From contig JAQWSX010000191.1 of assembly GCA_029242935.1 (NCBI GenBank), forward strand, positions 1 through 58,364: 58,364 nucleotides of DNA, written 5' to 3'. A program made the position numbers and the translations under genes. Shown here piece after piece: positions 8,584 to 17,259 of this stretch. The notes beneath the pieces were generated by a model. It made no database searches. It saw nothing but the letters and a program-made list of their open reading frames with translations, and was not told where the DNA came from. Numbering within the stretch: position 1 is the first letter of the stretch; every line of letters begins with the position of its first letter. This stretch comes from Akkermansiaceae bacterium. GTDB taxonomy: Bacteria > Verrucomicrobiota > Verrucomicrobiia > Verrucomicrobiales > Akkermansiaceae.

Positions 8584-9321
8584 TTACTTTTTCGGAGGGA
8601 CTTTTGATCCGGTCGGTTTGATTCTAAGTATAATCTGGCTTCCAATTTTAGGGAGGTGAGTGGGGTTTACCTCCCATCGTAGGGCGTGGTTTTCGTGTCC
8701 GTAGATTTGAGGTAGGCAGAGGAGTTCATCGCCGAAGGTCGAAAGACTGATGACACTTCCGCTTTGATCGGCGAGGTAGGTTTTCGGGGCATTTTCCTGA
8801 CCAATAAGATGTGAGCCTGCGAAGAGAAAAACCTTGAGGCGCTTTTTTGCTTCAGCCTTGTCAGGCTCTCCTGCATCGTCAAGGCGATGGACAAAGTCGG
8901 AAAGCGGGAGTTCGGTTGGGTTATTATCTTGGTTGGGTATCACCAATGACACCGTGACGTGGCTACCCTTAGGCGGGAGATCAATCCAACGTTGGTCGTC
9001 GCCCTCTCCCACGATTTTACGAATCGCGGGGTGACCTGCTTTTGCTCCAAGAAGAAGAAGAGCGGTGTGGATATGGCTAGGCTTGGCCTGCACAGCAACA
9101 ATGGCCTCGTGTTCCTTGGTGCCCTTAGTGCACGCAATAAATTCAAGAGAGCCTTCAACGAGGGTAACCGTGGAAGTCACGTCAACCGCTTTAGCTTCCA
9201 GGTTGATGCTGACGCCAGGAAGTTTTAGGTTTTTCAGGGCGTTTTGATCGATTTCTGGTCCATCAGCCAAAAGAGGTCCGGCTAAGGCGAGACTAAAAAT
9301 GCTGCGAAGGAGAAAATTCAT
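8584..9321 (-). CDS. YdjY-like secreted protein
   Basis: 245 residues with an N-terminal signal peptide (LLRSIFSLALAGPLLADG). The body resembles the YdjY domain found in Planctomycetes and Verrucomicrobia: a mention of a former ligand-like segment KLPGVSINLEAKAVDVTSTV near the start, then EFIACTKGTKEHEAIV and HIHTALLLLGAKAGHPA. The function of the domain is not known to me. It begins on the base directly after the stop of the DUF6288 gene on the same strand, so the two are one transcription unit and probably act together in the periplasm. Confidence 0.75.
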   Translation of the reverse strand: MNFLLRSIFSLALAGPLLADGPEIDQNALKNLKLPGVSINLEAKAVDVTSTVTLVEGSLEFIACTKGTKEHEAIVAVQAKPSHIHTALLLLGAKAGHPAIRKIVGEGDDQRWIDLPPKGSHVTVSLVIPNQDNNPTELPLSDFVHRLDDAGEPDKAEAKKRLKVFLFAGSHLIGQENAPKTYLADQSGSVISLSTFGDELLCLPQIYGHENHALRWEVNPTHLPKIGSQIILRIKPTGSKVPPKK

Positions 9322-11700
9322 CTAACTGATACTACGTAACTTGGGAGAATGCTTCGAGGTTTCAATTTTTTGAATGAGCTGACCGACAGTGTTGATGATC
9401 TGCTGAAGATTTCGTTTTTCACGATGGGCGAGAAGATCTTTTTCGAGCTGCCTTAGCTTTGGGAGTATTGGCTTAGCAGCACCGCCATAGCTAGCGAGAG
9501 CTTTAAGACATCTTGGAATCCGCGCAGCCTTGCCCCATTTTTGAATCTCCATCACTTCGAAGCAAAGAGGCATCCCTTCCTTGATGCGATGTTTCGCGAG
9601 AATATCGAGTCCGGAAAGTCGAATCCCGCTAGCGAACATGACACCGCTGGGAGAGGGGGTCTTGATAGCTTTCTCGATAGCAGGGAGTAAGGGTTTAATC
9701 TCTTCATAAGTTAACTTGCCGTAAACTCGTCCGACCTCGCCTCGCGCCCGACCATCTTCATTTTGCAAAGTTGCTGCGATGGCTTTATGAAGAAGGTTTT
9801 TGTCGACACCATCAAGTGAGTTGCGAAGCATTTTACCGAAGACTGCAAAGCTGAGGTAGCGTTGCTCCATACCGCGAGGATCATCTTCGGAGGGGGGCTG
9901 CGCTAAGAGGGTGAGAAGCTTTGGAAGAGCCGACATCGCAGGCTTACCTATTTTCGCGAGGGCTTCGGCCGACTCGATTCGTAGCCAAAGATTTTTATGA
10001 TCGAGGTTTCTACGAAGAGCGTTAATAGCTTCGGGGCTTGGGTTTTTCGTATGGGCAAGAGCTTGAGAAGCGCCGTAGCGGGTCTCGAGATCACTTGATC
10101 CGAGCATTCGAATGAATTCTTTATTAGGGCTTAACCCTTTGCGCCCCAAGGCCATGGCTGCTCTTTCGCGGACAATCGGAGACCAGCGACTGAGAAGCTT
10201 GAGAAGATCTTTTTCGTCGAGTTTGTCGTAGGTTGCGTTGCGGTATTTATTGGACCACCCTCGACCATCGGCAACTGTGTCGGCAGCTTGATGACAGTCG
10301 AGTTGGGGAATGGAAGGCTTAGATTTCCCCGTGATATAAAGGTTTTTAAGAGGGTGTGCGTAGGCGAGAAGGTAAGCTCCGGTGCAGTCCCAGTTCGCAT
10401 ATTTATCGTGGCGGGCACTGGGTGGTCCTTGATGCACAAAGGTTCCCTCGTGAGTTCGAGCTAGATCAAAATACCAAGAGCCAAATTCTTTCATCCACGC
10501 TCCGGTAGCGTGTGGCCCGGAGAGTGCAATGCCCGGAAGTGACCAGAGAATGTTAAAAAAGTTTCCGGTATGGCCGGTGTCTCTTTCTGATCCGTGTGAG
10601 GCGAGGCTCATGCGGGAGAAGAATTCTGCTCCCTCCGGTTCGTTGTTGAGATGGAAGAGGACTGCGGCCATGCCACATTTACCATTGTCTTCGTGGGTTT
10701 GATACCAGGGTTGGTGATCGCCATAGGGGACAGCACCTTTGCCAATGTAAAATCGAAGAAGCTTAGTGCTTCTTTCAATAGCGATTCTGATCTTGGGGTC
10801 GGTGATTCCGGCCTTCTGGGCTAAAATCAGCGAGTTGGTTAGAGTAAGGCCGGGGGCATTCATCATACCGTAGCCGACGAGGCGCCCGTCCTCTCCTGCG
10901 AATTTATGCCCCCACGATCCCACGATGCTCTGGCCTTCGGAAGCCTCAAAGGCCAGTCGTTTGAGGCCGGGAAGGAAGGATCTGTCTCCGGTTGCCATGG
11001 TATACTCGGCGAGCAGGGTGATGGCATAACCGTAATACCAAGTGGCCATAGATTCGGCTTTGTAGTTCGAAGCCCATTCAGCCTCTTCTTTGACAATGCG
11101 AAGGTAGGTTTTATTGCCGCTCGCGAGAAGGGCGAGGGCATTGAGAGAGCGGATGATTGGATTCTGTCGGCGGTTTACGGAATTCGACATTTTTTCAGCC
11201 AGCTGTTCGCATCCTCTTTCAAGAATTCGTTTGGATTTAGCACAGTTGTAGGGTGCGGTTAAACTGTAGCTTCCAAGAACGGTAAGATTGAGTGAGACTG
11301 TTGCGCTCTTGCCATCGCGCCATCGTAAAACCTTTAGGAGTCCAGATTTGTTTTCTGCTACAGTAAGTGCTTTGGCGAACTCAGTCCGCGGATCATAGGA
11401 GAATTTCTTGCCTCCGACTCCAAGAATTACATCACCTACCTTGAGGGGACCATCGGCAGGAGAATCAGGGGCGACCTTTGTGATGGCAATTTGTCGGGCG
11501 GTGGATGTTTCCATTTTTTCGCTGAACATCCAACCACGGGCCCCGGTGGATCCGAGATTCCAGTCGTGCGTAGCTCCCGAAGGAATTGAATCGCCTTTCG
11601 TGAAGTCGGGTTGGGTCATTTTGACCTTGGGGCCAGCAGCCGATAGGAGTGGAGAAGATAGAATTAGGAAGGCAGGCAACAGTATAAATTTTGTCATCAT
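9322..11700 (-). CDS. DUF6288-type protein with PDZ domain and HEAT-like repeats
   Basis: 792 residues. A signal peptide (residues 1-21, ending LLSAAG) is followed by a conserved block with DWNLGSTGARGWMF. Next is a PDZ-like domain (about 60-135, with ITKVAPDSPADGPLKVGDVI and GVGGKKFS). The centre, about 150-480, is an alpha-rich domain that could be an alpha/alpha toroid (AEWASNYKAESMATWYYGYA, GHTGNFFNILWSLPG). The C-terminal 300 residues are HEAT-like repeats (RAAMALGRKGLSPNKEFIRM, LRIESAEALAKIGKPAMSAL). I recognise the overall type from PVC genomes but know no tested activity. It is the first gene of a two-gene operon with the YdjY-like gene and is divergent from a GntR/LacI-type regulator across a short region, which suggests regulation by that protein. 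Confidence 0.75.
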   Translation of the reverse strand: MMTKFILLPAFLILSSPLLSAAGPKVKMTQPDFTKGDSIPSGATHDWNLGSTGARGWMFSEKMETSTARQIAITKVAPDSPADGPLKVGDVILGVGGKKFSYDPRTEFAKALTVAENKSGLLKVLRWRDGKSATVSLNLTVLGSYSLTAPYNCAKSKRILERGCEQLAEKMSNSVNRRQNPIIRSLNALALLASGNKTYLRIVKEEAEWASNYKAESMATWYYGYAITLLAEYTMATGDRSFLPGLKRLAFEASEGQSIVGSWGHKFAGEDGRLVGYGMMNAPGLTLTNSLILAQKAGITDPKIRIAIERSTKLLRFYIGKGAVPYGDHQPWYQTHEDNGKCGMAAVLFHLNNEPEGAEFFSRMSLASHGSERDTGHTGNFFNILWSLPGIALSGPHATGAWMKEFGSWYFDLARTHEGTFVHQGPPSARHDKYANWDCTGAYLLAYAHPLKNLYITGKSKPSIPQLDCHQAADTVADGRGWSNKYRNATYDKLDEKDLLKLLSRWSPIVRERAAMALGRKGLSPNKEFIRMLGSSDLETRYGASQALAHTKNPSPEAINALRRNLDHKNLWLRIESAEALAKIGKPAMSALPKLLTLLAQPPSEDDPRGMEQRYLSFAVFGKMLRNSLDGVDKNLLHKAIAATLQNEDGRARGEVGRVYGKLTYEEIKPLLPAIEKAIKTPSPSGVMFASGIRLSGLDILAKHRIKEGMPLCFEVMEIQKWGKAARIPRCLKALASYGGAAKPILPKLRQLEKDLLAHREKRNLQQIINTVGQLIQKIETSKHSPKLRSIS

Positions 11701-11739
11701 GACATGTGTGATTACGAAAGATGAGGGGTGAACTTTCCT

Positions 11740-11769
11740 TTGATTGAAAAGATTGTTTCACGCTTAAAT
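11740..11769 (+). promoter_or_regulatory. Promoter with overlapping inverted-repeat operator for the regulator gene
   Basis: A -35-like TTGATT (11740-11745) and a -10-like TTAAAT (11764-11769) are 18 bases apart. The inverted repeat TGAAAAGATTGTTTCA (11745-11760), with perfect outer arms TGAAA/TTTCA, falls almost exactly between them. A dimeric repressor bound there would block RNA polymerase, the classic layout for autoregulation. The same region lies upstream of the divergent DUF6288 gene, so one site could control both directions. Confidence 0.5.
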
Positions 11770-11821
11770 GGTCGAATTGAATAGGAACTGGACACCTGCC
11801 CGCCAGTGGGTAGGTTTTGGT

Positions 11822-12889
11822 ATGCCTCCTCTCAGGATTCTTTCACCTTCTGAACAAGTCGCAGACCATCTTAAGGGAGAGCTTTTGCGTGGGCGATGGA
11901 TGAATTCGATTCCGGGGGTGCCCAGCCTAGCTGCGGAAATGGGGGTTAATCGGAAGACCGTGGATGCGGCGCTGAAGCAATTGGATTCAGAGGGAGTTTT
12001 GATTCCACAGGGGGCAGGCCGGAAACGCTTGATTGGTTTTTTGCCGGAAGACCGGAGTCCGGCGCCGCTGACACTTGGGATCCTTCTTTATGAAATGTCC
12101 GATAAGCGGATCGATTACATTCTTGAGATCCAGCATATGTTGATGGAGGCCGGGCATGCTCCTTTTTTTGCTTCGAAGTCTTTGGTTGATCTTTCTTTAG
12201 ATGCGAATCGTGTAGGTCGGCTGGTGGAGACCACTGAAGCAGATGCTTGGATTGTTGTTGCGGGTTCTAAATCAATTCTCGACTGGTTTGCTTGTCAGGA
12301 CTTCCCAACTTTCACACTTTTTGGGGGTTCACGTGATCGACGTTTTGCAGGGGCTGGTCCGAATAAAAATCCAGCCTACCGTGAGTGTGTTAGCGCTCTT
12401 ATCAGACTTGGTCATCGGAGAATAGTTTTGCTAGCAAAAAGCCAGAGGCGGAAACCGGTTCCGGGCGATTCGGAGCAGACTTTTCTGGAGTCTTTGGAAA
12501 AAGAGGGAATTGAAATTGGGGACTATCACCTGCCGGATTGGAGTGATCAAAAAGAGAGCCTCTTATCTTGTCTGGATTCGCTTTTCAAGGTGACACCTCC
12601 AACAGCTCTCATCATTCAGGAGGCCCCGGTGTTTGCAGCGGTCCAACAGTTTTTAGCGAATCGAGGGCTAAAAGTTCCCGATGATGTTTCGCTTATCTGC
12701 TCCGATCCAGATCCAACCTTTGCTTGGTGTGATCCCACTATTGCCCACATGACTTGGCGTTCACGGCCGATTGTTCGTCGGATCATTCGGTGGGCTGATA
12801 AGATCAGTCGCGGGAAAGAGGATTTGGTGAAAAGTTTTGCCAACGCGGAGTTTATTGAGGGTGGTTCAGTGGGGGTTGCTAAGGATTAA
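11822..12889 (+). CDS. GntR/LacI hybrid transcriptional regulator
   Basis: 355 residues from the chosen start. The N-terminal winged helix is GntR-like (EQVADHLKGELLRGRW, VPSLAAEMGVNRKTVDAALK, LDSEGVLIPQGAG). The rest is a LacI-type periplasmic-binding-protein fold that senses a small ligand (APLTLGILLYEMSD, then SALIRLGHRRIVLLAKSQ and PDDVSLICSDPD). The frame is open back to ATG 11768, but that codon overlaps the -10 box, and ATG 11822 has GGTAGG a few bases upstream and begins right at the wing-helix domain (MPPLRILSPSEQ). Its likely targets are its own promoter and the divergent DUF6288/YdjY genes. The effector cannot be inferred. Its stop overlaps the convergent hydrolase gene by four bases. 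Confidence 0.85.
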   Translation: MPPLRILSPSEQVADHLKGELLRGRWMNSIPGVPSLAAEMGVNRKTVDAALKQLDSEGVLIPQGAGRKRLIGFLPEDRSPAPLTLGILLYEMSDKRIDYILEIQHMLMEAGHAPFFASKSLVDLSLDANRVGRLVETTEADAWIVVAGSKSILDWFACQDFPTFTLFGGSRDRRFAGAGPNKNPAYRECVSALIRLGHRRIVLLAKSQRRKPVPGDSEQTFLESLEKEGIEIGDYHLPDWSDQKESLLSCLDSLFKVTPPTALIIQEAPVFAAVQQFLANRGLKVPDDVSLICSDPDPTFAWCDPTIAHMTWRSRPIVRRIIRWADKISRGKEDLVKSFANAEFIEGGSVGVAKD

Positions 12890-13587
12890 AGGGAAGCATT
12901 GCGTTGCAGAAAAGTTTGCACTAAGGTGAAAAATTTGTCGGGTTGATGCCAAGGAACGCGATGACCTGACCCTCGCACAATGAGGTGCTCACTGTTTGGC
13001 AGTAGTGCAGTTGCCTCCTCTGCGAGTGCTGTAAATTTTGGATCAAGGCCTCCTGTGATCCAGAGAACTGGACAGGTGATCTTAGGTAAATCTGACCGAA
13101 GGTCTTTCTGATTTCCTAGCGACCAATGAAGGAAGCTTTGAGAGACGAACTCTTGGTCTTTGATATCGGCTTGATGTAATGTTTTAGGGGATGATAAGAG
13201 GAGGTCTTGATTATTCCAGTGATGAAGGAAAGATGGCCAATTTTGCTTTGAAAATCTCGCCCATTCGCGGTCTTTCTCTTTACGTTCTTCTATCCCTAAA
13301 GACAGGCCCGGATGAGCGCTAACTATGATGGCGGCTTTCCATTTTTCAGGCTTTGCAATGAGTGCGTGGAGAGCGAGTCTTCCCCCCATCGAATAGCCGA
13401 GAACGACGTCGCCAAATCCTGCGCCTTCACAGATCAATTTACCGGCTTCAAAGAGAGTGGGTGTGGAATGATCAAAGAAGCGCCAAAGATCGAGAGAGTT
13501 AACCGATTCACCCAGATCTTGGCTTAATGTTTCCCAAGCTTGGAAACTTCCAACCGCTCCATGGAGGCAATGGATCATGGGCTCCAA
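12886..13587 (-). CDS. Alpha/beta hydrolase, MenH-like
   Basis: 233 residues of the alpha/beta-hydrolase fold. The oxyanion region is HCLHGAVGSFQAWE near the start; the nucleophile elbow is GYSMGGRLALHAL at about residues 84-96. The acid is probably in WITGGLDPKF and the catalytic histidine in GSGHRVPWHQP near the C-terminus. The GYSMGGRLAL elbow and the overall length resemble MenH, which makes SHCHC in menaquinone synthesis. No other men gene is in the window, so the function stays general. Its start overlaps the upstream HAD gene by 13 bases, so the pair is translated as one unit. Confidence 0.7.
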   Translation of the reverse strand: MEPMIHCLHGAVGSFQAWETLSQDLGESVNSLDLWRFFDHSTPTLFEAGKLICEGAGFGDVVLGYSMGGRLALHALIAKPEKWKAAIIVSAHPGLSLGIEERKEKDREWARFSKQNWPSFLHHWNNQDLLLSSPKTLHQADIKDQEFVSQSFLHWSLGNQKDLRSDLPKITCPVLWITGGLDPKFTALAEEATALLPNSEHLIVRGSGHRVPWHQPDKFFTLVQTFLQRNASL

Positions 13588-14288
13588 AATCCAAAGAGTT
13601 GGCGGGCGCAGCCGATTCCAAAAGATAAGCGATCTTTCCAGGGCTTTTCTAGTTCAAGGATACGCCAATTATTTTTCTCTCCAATTTTCCGCATGTTTGG
13701 AAGTGGATTTACGAGGGTCTTTTCCTTACAAAGATGAAGAAGGGGAAGGTCTGCTTTCGAGTCGGTGAAGCCCGCCAGTCCGTCAGTGATACCAGCTTCT
13801 TTTAGTCGGAGAACTTTTTCTCTGCCTTTATGATTCTTTCCGATTATTTCTGGAAAGAGGGAAACTTGCTCATTCCAGTTAAATAAGGTGCCATAGCTTC
13901 GATCAAACCCCAACCTAAGCCCAATTCCTTGAACCCAAAGTTCAGGGCTGGCAGACGACAGGATTAATGGATTTCCTTGCTCCTTGTAGTAAGCGATCTC
14001 TTTCAGAATTTCGGGGTAGGGGAGCTTTGGGAGCCATTCATTGAGAAATCCCTCAACATGTTCATGCAACTTCGAGCGGGACATTCCCCAAAGATAGGAA
14101 TGAAAAACGCGTTTCATTCTACCTGCTCCAAGGACTTTATTGAGGGGTAAAAAGCAGAGAAAGATGAGAGTGAGAAGACGGCGTGCGGGTTCCTTTTTAA
14201 GGACGTAGCATCGAAAGACCAGTTGGGTGTCCCACGGAATGATGGTTTGATCTAGATCAAAGAGGATAGGTTCAGCACTGTGCTTCAC
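13575..14288 (-). CDS. HAD-family hydrolase (subfamily IB-like)
   Basis: 237 residues. Motif I is FDLDQTIIP (nucleophile and acid aspartates) near residues 10-18. The cap is helical with a hydrophobic stretch (RLLTLIFLCFLPLNKVLGAG). Motif II is LILSSASPELWVQ; a lysine in NHKGREKVLRLKE is the likely motif III; motif IV is GFTDSKADLPLL. This resembles phosphoserine-phosphatase-like IB enzymes, including those acting on lipid or acyl phosphates, but the substrate cannot be read from the sequence. It is the first gene of a two-gene unit with the MenH-like hydrolase. Confidence 0.75.
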   Translation of the reverse strand: MKHSAEPILFDLDQTIIPWDTQLVFRCYVLKKEPARRLLTLIFLCFLPLNKVLGAGRMKRVFHSYLWGMSRSKLHEHVEGFLNEWLPKLPYPEILKEIAYYKEQGNPLILSSASPELWVQGIGLRLGFDRSYGTLFNWNEQVSLFPEIIGKNHKGREKVLRLKEAGITDGLAGFTDSKADLPLLHLCKEKTLVNPLPNMRKIGEKNNWRILELEKPWKDRLSFGIGCARQLFGFWSP

Positions 14289-14352
14289 TGCTTAGAAACT
14301 AGAGCAAGTCTTCGAAAAGGGAATTTCAATTTGAGCTCGCTGAGCTTAACTT

Positions 14353-15642
14353 ATGTCCATGCGAATGCTATTTTTAACTTTGGTGCTAGCGATGTCGGTG
14401 GCTCGAGGGGAGATTTTTGCCGATATTGCGGTAAGTCAGGGGGATGCTCCTCTGGGGACGATTAGAATACGGCTTGAGCATGAAAAGGTACCCCGGGTGG
14501 TCGCTGCCTTCATTGGTTTGGCCACGGGTGAACGCGATTGGATCGATCCGGTAAGCAAAGACGTGAAAAGCGGAGTGCCCTATTATGATGGGATTATTTT
14601 TCATCGCCTGATTCACAACTTTGTCATTCAAGGTGGCGACCCTACCGGAACAGGTCAGAATGGGCCCGGATATGTGACGCAAGATCAATTCCATCCCGAT
14701 CTCAGGCATTCCGGTCGCTACATGGTTTCGACTGCCAAGAGCTCGAACCCGAATACATTTGGCTCACAGTTTTTCATCACTCTCGAAGCTGCTGGTCACC
14801 TTGATGACAAGCACTCGGTTTTTGGGGAGGTGATCAGTGATGATGTCTACCCCGAGAGTCGGGCTCTCATTGATAACTTTACTTCAGTCGTAGAGTTTCC
14901 AGTGACCAACCAGAGACCGGACACCCCGCTCATAATGACGTCGGTGACAATTAGTGGTTCTTCGCTGGCTGATTTTAACATTAATGATCCTTCTCTTAGG
15001 ATGCCTTATATCGTTAAGGAGCCGGTCCAACCATTTCCCGTCCGGACAGGGGCTGATGACGTTTTCACGCTAAGATTTAAGCGAGAGGCTTTGCATGATT
15101 ATCTTCTATTTGCTGGAACTAAACTGGATTCTCTCCCTTTACTTTCGATAATGTTAAGTGCCGATCAAGAAGAAGGGTATCTTCTGAATATCACAGGTGT
15201 TAACGAACCAAGTTTTTTTTACCGACATACCATCGTCGATTACAGCCAGTTGTTTCATCCTTTGCCGACTCTTGATCAAGACGGGACCAAGATCGAGTTT
15301 GTCAATCCTGATGGGAGTTCGATCACTATTATATCAAATGGGGAGGGTGCGGGAACTTGGGCTGATAGTGACGGAAATTCCGGGGACCTAACCTCTTTTG
15401 CATTTGAGGTCTCTCTTCCAGAGACAGGAGTCTTTTTTAGGGGGCGCTCATATGGGGAGTTCATTCCTCTTTTGAACTTTAATTGTGAGTTTTCATCTCC
15501 TGCGGGAACGGGATCATTTGAATCTCTAAGTGGAGTCTTATCCTTCCATTCCGAGGTAAATGGAGGTTTTGAGGGCAGAAAGAATAGTTCTGGAGCTTTC
15601 AATCGTCCATTTAAGTTTACACCAGCGCTTGAAAACCCATGA
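14353..15642 (+). CDS. Exported cyclophilin-type peptidyl-prolyl isomerase with C-terminal extension
   Basis: 429 residues. A signal peptide (RMLFLTLVLAMSVARG) precedes a complete cyclophilin domain at about residues 20-200. Active-site elements are intact: FHRLIHNFVIQGGDPTGTG (catalytic Arg and Gln), GRYMVSTAKS, GSQFFITLEA and HLDDKHSVFGEV. The second half (about 215-429) is an unassigned region with repeated short strands (SLPLLSIMLSADQEEGYLLN, TKIEFVNPDGSSITIISNGE). Cyclophilins catalyse proline isomerisation in folding proteins, so this should be a periplasmic or surface folding factor. Its last four bases (ATGA) overlap the start of the next cyclophilin gene. Confidence 0.85.
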   Translation: MSMRMLFLTLVLAMSVARGEIFADIAVSQGDAPLGTIRIRLEHEKVPRVVAAFIGLATGERDWIDPVSKDVKSGVPYYDGIIFHRLIHNFVIQGGDPTGTGQNGPGYVTQDQFHPDLRHSGRYMVSTAKSSNPNTFGSQFFITLEAAGHLDDKHSVFGEVISDDVYPESRALIDNFTSVVEFPVTNQRPDTPLIMTSVTISGSSLADFNINDPSLRMPYIVKEPVQPFPVRTGADDVFTLRFKREALHDYLLFAGTKLDSLPLLSIMLSADQEEGYLLNITGVNEPSFFYRHTIVDYSQLFHPLPTLDQDGTKIEFVNPDGSSITIISNGEGAGTWADSDGNSGDLTSFAFEVSLPETGVFFRGRSYGEFIPLLNFNCEFSSPAGTGSFESLSGVLSFHSEVNGGFEGRKNSSGAFNRPFKFTPALENP

Positions 15643-17258
15643 TTTTCTTTTGGGGGATCGTGTTTATTTGGCTTAGTTTGGCCTCTGCAAGGGCCGATTT
15701 TATCGCCGCAGACTTTCGAACCACTAAGGGAGATTTCACGGTTTCTCTGGATTATGTGAACTCTCCTTTGGCGGTGGCTAATTTCATCCAGTTGGCAGGG
15801 AAGCCCGACGATATTTTGGAGACCCCGGCGGGGGTGCCATTTTTGGAGAACGCGGCGCATTATACGCAATCGTATTATCGTCCGACGATTGAATCTGATG
15901 TTGCGAGGCTTCCGCTGCGGGTCGAGAGAATCGAGTCGACTCCCACTATGAGGGGATTCTATGCGATCTTTCAGAGTAACACCTACATTGGTGGAGTTGA
16001 GGGCTTTGCCTTACCAAATTACCATGCCGATATCACGGGTCATGACCGTATCCGATTGCAGCAAATAAGCTCTAACCCAACGAAGTATCGGATCACGTTG
16101 AAATATCCGCGGCCGTGGTTGGATGCTCGGGAACTTAGGGTGAAGAAAGCCCCGATGTATCAAACGATGCGAGTCAATCGAGTTGAAACAGGTGTCCGTT
16201 TTTTTTCTGGAAGCATGACAAACGACCCTTTGGAGCATCCGGGATATCAATTCCAAGATGAGCTGGTTCGCGATTCAAGCAACTTAGGTAATCCTTTTGG
16301 CTTTCCGTTTAACGTAGCGGGGGTTCTAGCGATGGATACCGTAGCTCCGAATCGGAATGGGAGTAGATTTTTCATAACTTCGATCGCTGTCCCTTCCTTT
16401 AACGGAAAATACACCGCCTTTGGCCAAGTTGCGAATATCCCTGGATTAAATGTGGTGCGAAGTATTGCAAATACCCCTAGTGACATTACCGGAACTCCTG
16501 ATGAAGAGATGGTGATTCTTGATATTACGTTTCGCCGTGGCGGGATTACTGCAAATGCTTTTATGGAGGGTTATCATCAGGGATTTTTGCCCGGTGAAAT
16601 CGAAACTCTTCCGTTATCGATTGAGCAAAATGAAAATGCTTTAGAATTGGTGATTCCACTTCGACCTAAGAGCCAGAATTCTCTCTACTCGACCTCTGAT
16701 CTTAGGTCGTATTTGGGTGGAACCATCGAAGCTCAACCTCCGGGTCAAACCTCCCCGGAAAGAATCAATCTAACTGATATCCTTGGGTTTGCTCCTAAGA
16801 CCTTCTTTAGGGGGTTTTCAACCTCTATGCCGACTTGGCCTTCCGCAGAGATGACGCTAAAGAAGGCCCGTCTCTTGCTGAGTGCGACTTCGGGTACGGA
16901 CCGAGGTAAATTGAACATGATCTTCAACGAAGGGGGGACCGGGGGAAGTTATTCGATTGATATGAATGTTGAGCAGAACGTCGTCGGGGATGATCCTCGA
17001 GTGGTCCGTTCTGTTGGGGCGGGTAATTTTGCTGCGACTTACGATTTTTCACGCAGTCCGTATTTAGGTGTTTTAGAGATTACAAGTTTTACCGGTCCCT
17101 TAAATGCCGAGCAATTCTCCCTACACTTCGATTCAAGTCGGTTTACCAACAATCCGCAGGTCAATCCTGCGACCTTGATTCGCCGTTTCGATGCTCGCAC
17201 CACTGACCCACAAGTTTCTTTTTTAAGCTACAGCGGAGTGTTTCAAAAAATTCAGTAA
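15639..17258 (+). CDS. Second exported cyclophilin-like protein, divergent and with an inserted segment
   Basis: 539 residues with signal peptide (FFWGIVFIWLSLASARA). A first cyclophilin-like piece, TTKGDFTVSLDYVNSPLAVA, is followed by about 110 residues not seen in ordinary cyclophilins (SYYRPTIESDVARLPLRVER through YRITLKYPRPWLDA). The fold then resumes with MRVNRVETGVRFFSGSMTND in place of the usual FHR...QGGD, then NGSRFFITSIAVPSFNGKYT and AFGQV. The Arg of VNR may match the catalytic Arg, but the Phe before it and the QGGD glutamine are lost, so isomerase activity is doubtful and a binding or scaffold role is possible. The C-terminal half resembles that of its neighbour in style. It is one base before trmB. 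Confidence 0.7.
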   Translation: MIFFWGIVFIWLSLASARADFIAADFRTTKGDFTVSLDYVNSPLAVANFIQLAGKPDDILETPAGVPFLENAAHYTQSYYRPTIESDVARLPLRVERIESTPTMRGFYAIFQSNTYIGGVEGFALPNYHADITGHDRIRLQQISSNPTKYRITLKYPRPWLDARELRVKKAPMYQTMRVNRVETGVRFFSGSMTNDPLEHPGYQFQDELVRDSSNLGNPFGFPFNVAGVLAMDTVAPNRNGSRFFITSIAVPSFNGKYTAFGQVANIPGLNVVRSIANTPSDITGTPDEEMVILDITFRRGGITANAFMEGYHQGFLPGEIETLPLSIEQNENALELVIPLRPKSQNSLYSTSDLRSYLGGTIEAQPPGQTSPERINLTDILGFAPKTFFRGFSTSMPTWPSAEMTLKKARLLLSATSGTDRGKLNMIFNEGGTGGSYSIDMNVEQNVVGDDPRVVRSVGAGNFAATYDFSRSPYLGVLEITSFTGPLNAEQFSLHFDSSRFTNNPQVNPATLIRRFDARTTDPQVSFLSYSGVFQKIQ

Positions 17259-17259
17259 A

